The notes under the pieces: generated by a model
Seen by the model: the letters and a program-made list of their open reading frames with translations, nothing else
Database searches by the model: none
What the model was told of the DNA's origin: nothing
Assembly (NCBI RefSeq): GCF_023065955.2
Contig: NW_026622786.1
Location: 44,750,938-44,814,937, forward strand
Direction of reading: 5' to 3'
DNA: 64,000 nucleotides
Source: Ursus arctos
Lineage: Eukaryota > Chordata > Mammalia > Carnivora > Ursidae
Part shown: positions 59,920 through 64,000 of the stretch, in pieces
How positions within the stretch are numbered: the stretch's first letter is position 1
How the letters are laid out: each line of letters opens with the position of its first letter
Position numbers and translations under genes: made by a program

Positions 59920-62402
59920 AAGAACGTATTATTTTCTCTCAGTCTCATGTTTGTGAAATAGTAGTGATGCAAAAGAAGGAATAGTTATCAGCGACATGAA
60001 GAGAGAAGACAGTGAAGGGTTCGGAGACTGACTGAGTGTGCAGGGCGGACAGAGATCACGTAGGGCATGGAATCATGGTGCCACACCAACGAGTGCACAT
60101 CATTTCTTTACCACAAAGACCAAGAGCAGATGCTTTTAGCTTCGATACCTGCAGGGAGCCGCGGAGAGACAAATAGAATTGGGTGGGAGCAGAGTTGCTT
60201 ACTAACACGCCTTCAAGATAATTTTTTCCTTCTTAGTGACAGAAAAATTACATGTGTGCCCTCAGTTCTTTCATGTAAAAAGTTCTTTTAGACAAAAATT
60301 TCTATATAAAAACTTGCTTCATTTCTGAAACAATAAATAAAATTAGTGTTGAAAATCCCATTCCATGGCCCTGAAACATTCTGAGCTTTTATTTGTAGGC
60401 AAAGTCTTGCCCCAGTGTCTGCATGAAAATGAGAGAAAGAAATGAGAAGGAAACTAAATTGCACAGCAAGGTTAGAGAGAAATTGGAAAACAGAAATGAG
60501 TTTATATGGGAGGTCGGGTACCCTTGCCTCTTGAAGGCCATTCATTCTCCTGATCTTTCTTCTCGAAGGAACGGACTCAAAATGAACCAGAGTGTGTTTC
60601 AGCCTTTTGAGATAAAATAACACAATTAATAGAAGCTGCAAAAGAAAGGTGGAGGAACACTTGTTTTTCTTATTGTGTGAACAACTCGCAGGGCCAAAAG
60701 TGAGAGTCTCTTTATCAATATTAAAGATGGTAGATAAGAATATTTCTGGGAGTACAGAACAAGAATAATACTGCATCTAGCTAATTGTACAATTAATGTG
60801 AGCCATTGATTGAACAACTAGCAAATAGGAGTTGTTTTTCTTTAAAAAAATTATGAGATGCTTAAGAGAGGGTGAGATCATCGTCCCTAAAGTTTCTGAA
60901 GTTGTACAAACAAGATCGAGAACAACTGTCCTTGATCTGCTGTGTTCCCTACTGAGAGACAGATTTTGTGAAACGGAGATAAAGAACGAGTGATTAAAGT
61001 ACGTGTTCCTTTGAGAGACAGTGGTCTTCTGATGCCCGTCAAGGTAGCTGGGAGATAAGAACAAATGGAATTGTACTTAAGGGGTTCTGTTGCTTACAGG
61101 CTTTTTAACTGCTGGGTAGCATCTCTGAAATCTTCGTGGAAACTCTGATAAGTCTCTGTGACTATGCTTAAAATTCTCAGCGCTGTCATGGAGAGTCATT
61201 TGGGCTGGAGGGTGTGAAGGACAGGGTAAAAGGAAAGACAGGTATTTCTTCCCCTAAAGTCTATCAGCTGCTACAGCCATCTAGCTGCCAAGCAGAAATG
61301 AAAGAAACAGGGAAAAGAGTAAGGAGCACACAGAGAAGAGAAAACAAGAAAGCTAGGCAGCATTTAAGTGTAGGATATTTCATTTGAAAATACATTCTAT
61401 AAAAAACTATTGTAAACACAGATCTGTGGGTGCAAAACTCAAAAGCACGTTTGCAAGTCTCTGGCCTCCAGCATACGGCAAGACTTTCAGGCTGTGCGTC
61501 TTCCTTCCAGAGATACAGTGTGTAGGTGGCTTTCTTGGAGATTTTTGAAAGTGCTTTTGGGTAGTAAGTACGGAACCATTTCTGGCTTTGGTAAATCTAG
61601 TCTGCGTATCTGCACCATCCCATCCGCACACGGCCTCCGTCCCCTAGAAGCCCTCTTACTGACTCCGTGTGCCGTCTCCCAGCTCTGGCACCCTCTGCCT
61701 TCTACAGAGGACAGCCCTGGGCTTGGAGCTGCTTCACCCGCCCGCCCGCACAAAGAGCCCGAAAGAGCCAAGGAGCTTACCTCCCCCTGCGGGGGCCGGG
61801 CAGCCACGTCTGACTGGAGCAGAGTATGAAAGCCTGACTCCTTCCTCAAGGGACGAAAAATACTAATATAATTTAGACCTCGGAGGTCCCTGTAGGATCA
61901 GGCTGAGGTGGAGATGTTGCTTGAAATAGCTCCCTCGATTGACTTCTTCCCTGCCCTGCCCTGCTTCCCCCACACCTGTAGGAGCTTCTCCTGGAGCGTA
62001 TCCTTAGTACCTCACTTGCACATGAATCCTGACCTCGGCGTCTGCTTGGGGAGAGCCTGAAATAAGACAACATGTCCTCCCACACACAAGCACACACACA
62101 CAAGCATCACCTCAAAATATCTTTAATGTGTCTTGGGGTTATGCAAATGCATTGATCTTTCTAGTACACCTTGCTAGCTGGGTATGGTTGGTGTTACAGT
62201 AGATAAAACTTTAAATTTTATGCATGGAGAGTACTGTGGCTACTCAGGATGATGATGAATAAGTGCTCTCACTGAACAAGTAAGATTATTCGGTTTCTTC
62301 TACAATAAAATAGATAGGCTTTCCAGTACAGTGGCTTTCAAAAATAAATAAATAAATACAGTTGGTTTTCAGTTCAATGAGATTTCCTACTGAAAACTTC
62401 TA

Positions 62403-62597
62403 CAGGGGCGCCTGGATGGCTCAGCTGGTTAAGCGTCTGCCTTGGGCTCAGGTCATGATCCCAGGGTCCTGGGATGGAGTCCTGTGTAGTCCAGCTCCCT
62501 GCTCAGCGGGGAGGCTGCTTCTCCCTCTCCCTCTGTTCCTCACCCCAGCTCCTGCTAGCTCACTATCTCTCTCTCAAATAAATAAATTTTTTTTAAA
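62403..62597 (+). mobile_element. SINEC-type SINE with 11-bp TSD
   Basis: Starts CAGGGGCGCCTGGATGGCTC and ends TCAAATAAATAAATTTTTTTT plus short A-run. The duplication gaaaacttcta is at 62392-62402 and 62598-62608. It ends about 195 bases before the acceptor of the next exon. Confidence 0.93.
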
Positions 62598-62791
62598 GAA
62601 AACTTCTAGAGACTCACAGATTACATAGGTTTTCCTTTATCTTGACAATTATGTGCAATATATGTAAAAAAGGTACTAAATCTATTAACCTATATTAAAA
62701 AATTTTAGTATGATTATTACTAACCCAATTCCCACAATTAAAACTAATTGCTTTTTGGAAAAACAGTGATGTCATCATTTTTATTTTTTAG

Positions 62792-63241
62792 ATATAAAAA
62801 CTGTTTCGTCCTCCTCCTCCAGAAGTCAGCCGTGTTCTATTTGCAGTGATGATGAATCTGCCGTGGAAGATAGGGAGGCCCACGCTGGAAACAGTCCCAA
62901 CAGAAGCGCCAGAAGTTCATCTTCCCAGGAGTCGAGTGAAAATGATGAGCCAGGAAGATCCCACCTTCCAACTGAGGATTACTTAGAAGTTGAAATTGAA
63001 GACCAAGAAATAATCACAGCAGATGTAGAGACCAAGCCTCTGCCCATAGAGGAATGCTTGGAGAATGTTCTTGAAGAAGAAATGGAGGAAGGAACCCAGG
63101 TGATTGCAGAGGGCTTATCTGAGAAGCCGAGGGAACGTGTTTCCACGGAAGAAAAAGAAAAGGATAAGAGTAAGCTTTGGGAAGGAAACACTGCTAAGGT
63201 GAAGGACAAAAAGGCAGGTCCCCATAGGGTGGAACAAGATG
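62792..63241 (+). CDS. ERICH3: ERICH3 coding exon (expected exon 12), Ser/Glu-rich
   Basis: 450 nt (about residues 576-726), phase 1 at both ends, acceptor tttttattttttag, consensus donor gtaagt. After completing an Asp codon it encodes IKTVSSSSSRSQPCSICSDD, an acidic, serine-rich segment (SSSSQESSENDE). Next come glutamate-rich blocks such as YLEVEIEDQEIITADVE and ENVLEEEMEEGTQ, then a Lys/Glu block (EEKEKDKSKLWEG). Low complexity, predicted disordered. It matches my recollection of human ERICH3 with many conservative changes. The family continues for roughly 800 further residues downstream. Confidence 0.95.
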
Positions 63242-64000
63242 GTAAGTATGGCCATTGAGTTGACCTGCCATTGTTCCCATGCATGGAAGCTGATTTTGGT
63301 CCTTGCATTTCTGCCAAAGCTTGGGAAATACTATCGTGATAATGCCAGAGGCATTCAACTTTTTTCTTATTTCTCTCTTCGTCACATAATCATACATGTA
63401 TTTTCAGCTTGCTGTTTTCCTTCTATGCATTTTAAAAGTTACTTGATAAATCTTATATAGCTTGTTTCCTATTTTCTGTAAATTCCTTCTTGTGGTAATT
63501 CTATCTCAAGAATCAAATAAACCACAATATGTGTCTGAAGGCAAGGGTATGTGTGGCTTTTTAGAGGTGATTTAATACTAGAAATACCATTTGTTCGTAA
63601 CTACGTATGCACTTATATATACACACACACACACACACAGCAACTAACATTGGCAGGTGCTTACTACGTGCCAGTCCTAAACACTTACATATATTAACTC
63701 ATCTACTCCTTACAACAGCCCAGTATCCCCTGAGTTAGGTTCTCTTATCATCACGTCTTTTTTTCACAGGGGACGAAACTGTGGCTCAGAGAGGTTAAGT
63801 AAGCCGTCAAGATTCTATAGCTCCTAAGAAGCATTCCTAGGATTTGAATTCAAGCAGAGTGACTCCGGCTTTTAAGATTGTTCTATTGTATCTGTGCAAT
63901 TAGAAATTTAAATTTAGATAAAAATATGACAGTTTCGTAGAAAACTCCAAACTTTACTCTGAGTTCTTCTCTGAAACTGAGTGACTTCTTGGCCCAGTGG
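63242..64000 (+). other. ERICH3: Intron 12, 5' part
   Basis: Begins with the donor gtaagt and runs off the window. It contains a short CA repeat (63620-63639) and an MIR-type remnant (about 63650-63860: 'tatattaactcatctactc', 'gtggctcagagaggttaagt'). No further exon is seen. Confidence 0.85.

Larger units (their letters stand above)
53041..62791 (+). other. ERICH3: Intron 11 (9751 bp, GC-AG)
   Basis: It contains a CA-rich run (53335-53360), an MIR-type remnant (about 54950-55160), an (AT)n repeat (58701-58735), an antisense SINE (59041-59231), an MIR-type scrap (about 59510-59640), and sense SINEs at 59682 and 62403. The intervals 53400-54940, 55170-58470, 59940-61650 and 61870-62380 show nothing I can name. 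A moderately GC-rich stretch at 61650-61830 has no recognisable gene content. Confidence 0.8.
7208..63241 (+). other. ERICH3: ERICH3 gene, partial: 11 internal coding exons
   Basis: Gene-level entry. Eleven exons join into 2153 nt without a stop, and every junction restores codon phase. The joined product matches my recollection of human glutamate-rich protein 3 in order and nearly residue for residue, for example LLAAYNSLTDKHL, IYLGKTVHLS, GKRGYFGFVCVER and EYEEDFEVDEEKQ. ERICH3 is reported to localise to primary cilia and to vesicle-like structures in neurons, and the locus has been linked to plasma serotonin; its biochemical activity is not established. The first exon (about eight residues) and the long 3' part are outside the window, so neither start nor stop codon is present. 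Human ERICH3 is about 1530 residues, so roughly 47 percent of the protein is encoded here. The assignment is very secure; the function is from literature memory. Confidence 0.96.

Noticed and set aside
60288..60776. Minus-strand open frame of 162 codons
   Set aside because: Phe/Leu/Ser-rich translation of intronic DNA with no recognisable domain or conserved motif; no poly(A) signal or promoter seen.
63239..63460. Open frame following the last exon
   Set aside because: It begins at the splice donor of exon 12 in a different frame and has no similarity to the next part of ERICH3 that I recall.
1..64000. CRISPR arrays, tRNA or rRNA genes, bacterial operons
   Set aside because: Only tRNA-derived SINEs and microsatellites give superficial matches. 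No regularly spaced repeats and no intact cloverleaf gene were seen.

Overview
The window is nuclear DNA from a mammal of the order Carnivora. The clearest evidence is a set of about twelve tRNA-derived SINEs (SINEC type, opening with variants of GGGCGCCTGGGTGGC and ending in AATAAATAAA plus an A-tail), most flanked by target-site duplications. Their internal sequence looks like the bear/panda/seal (arctoid) form more than the dog form. That finer placement is from memory of the family and is an inference. Older mammalian repeats (L2, MIR, MER5-like, MaLR LTRs, L1M) fill much of the rest. Nothing bacterial, plasmid, viral-genome or CRISPR-like is present.

The window holds one protein-coding gene, on the + strand: the 5' half to two thirds of ERICH3 (glutamate-rich protein 3, formerly C1orf173). 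Eleven coding exons between 7208 and 63241 join in one open frame of 2153 nt (717 complete codons, no stop). All have AG acceptors; ten donors are GT and one is GC (GCAAGT at 53041). Recalling the human protein, the missing N-terminus is about eight residues on an upstream first coding exon, and the long glutamate-rich C-terminal part lies downstream. Residue numbers below assume those eight residues.

Layout: 1-7207 is the end of intron 1, with two MaLR-type LTR pieces in opposite orientations, an antisense L1 inside one of them, and a SINE. From 7208 to 25261 six exons encode a basic, helical N-terminal part ending in a seven-proline run. 25262-37303 is a 12 kb intron with an RPL26 processed pseudogene (antisense), old L1 and L2 pieces and four SINEs. 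Exons at 37304, 44373 and 48399 encode the conserved Cys-containing core (I believe DUF4590) and a following Lys/Glu-rich linker. Exons at 52804 and 62792 begin the acidic, serine- and glutamate-rich region. 63242-64000 is the start of the next intron.

No new biological system was found. The points most worth a second look are the GC-AG intron, the run of frame-neutral exons, a CpG-rich patch inside an L2-derived stretch of intron 3, a SINE with a hairpin and second A-tail inside its duplication, and the dead RPL26 copy. All repeat family names come from memory of consensus sequences, without a database search.
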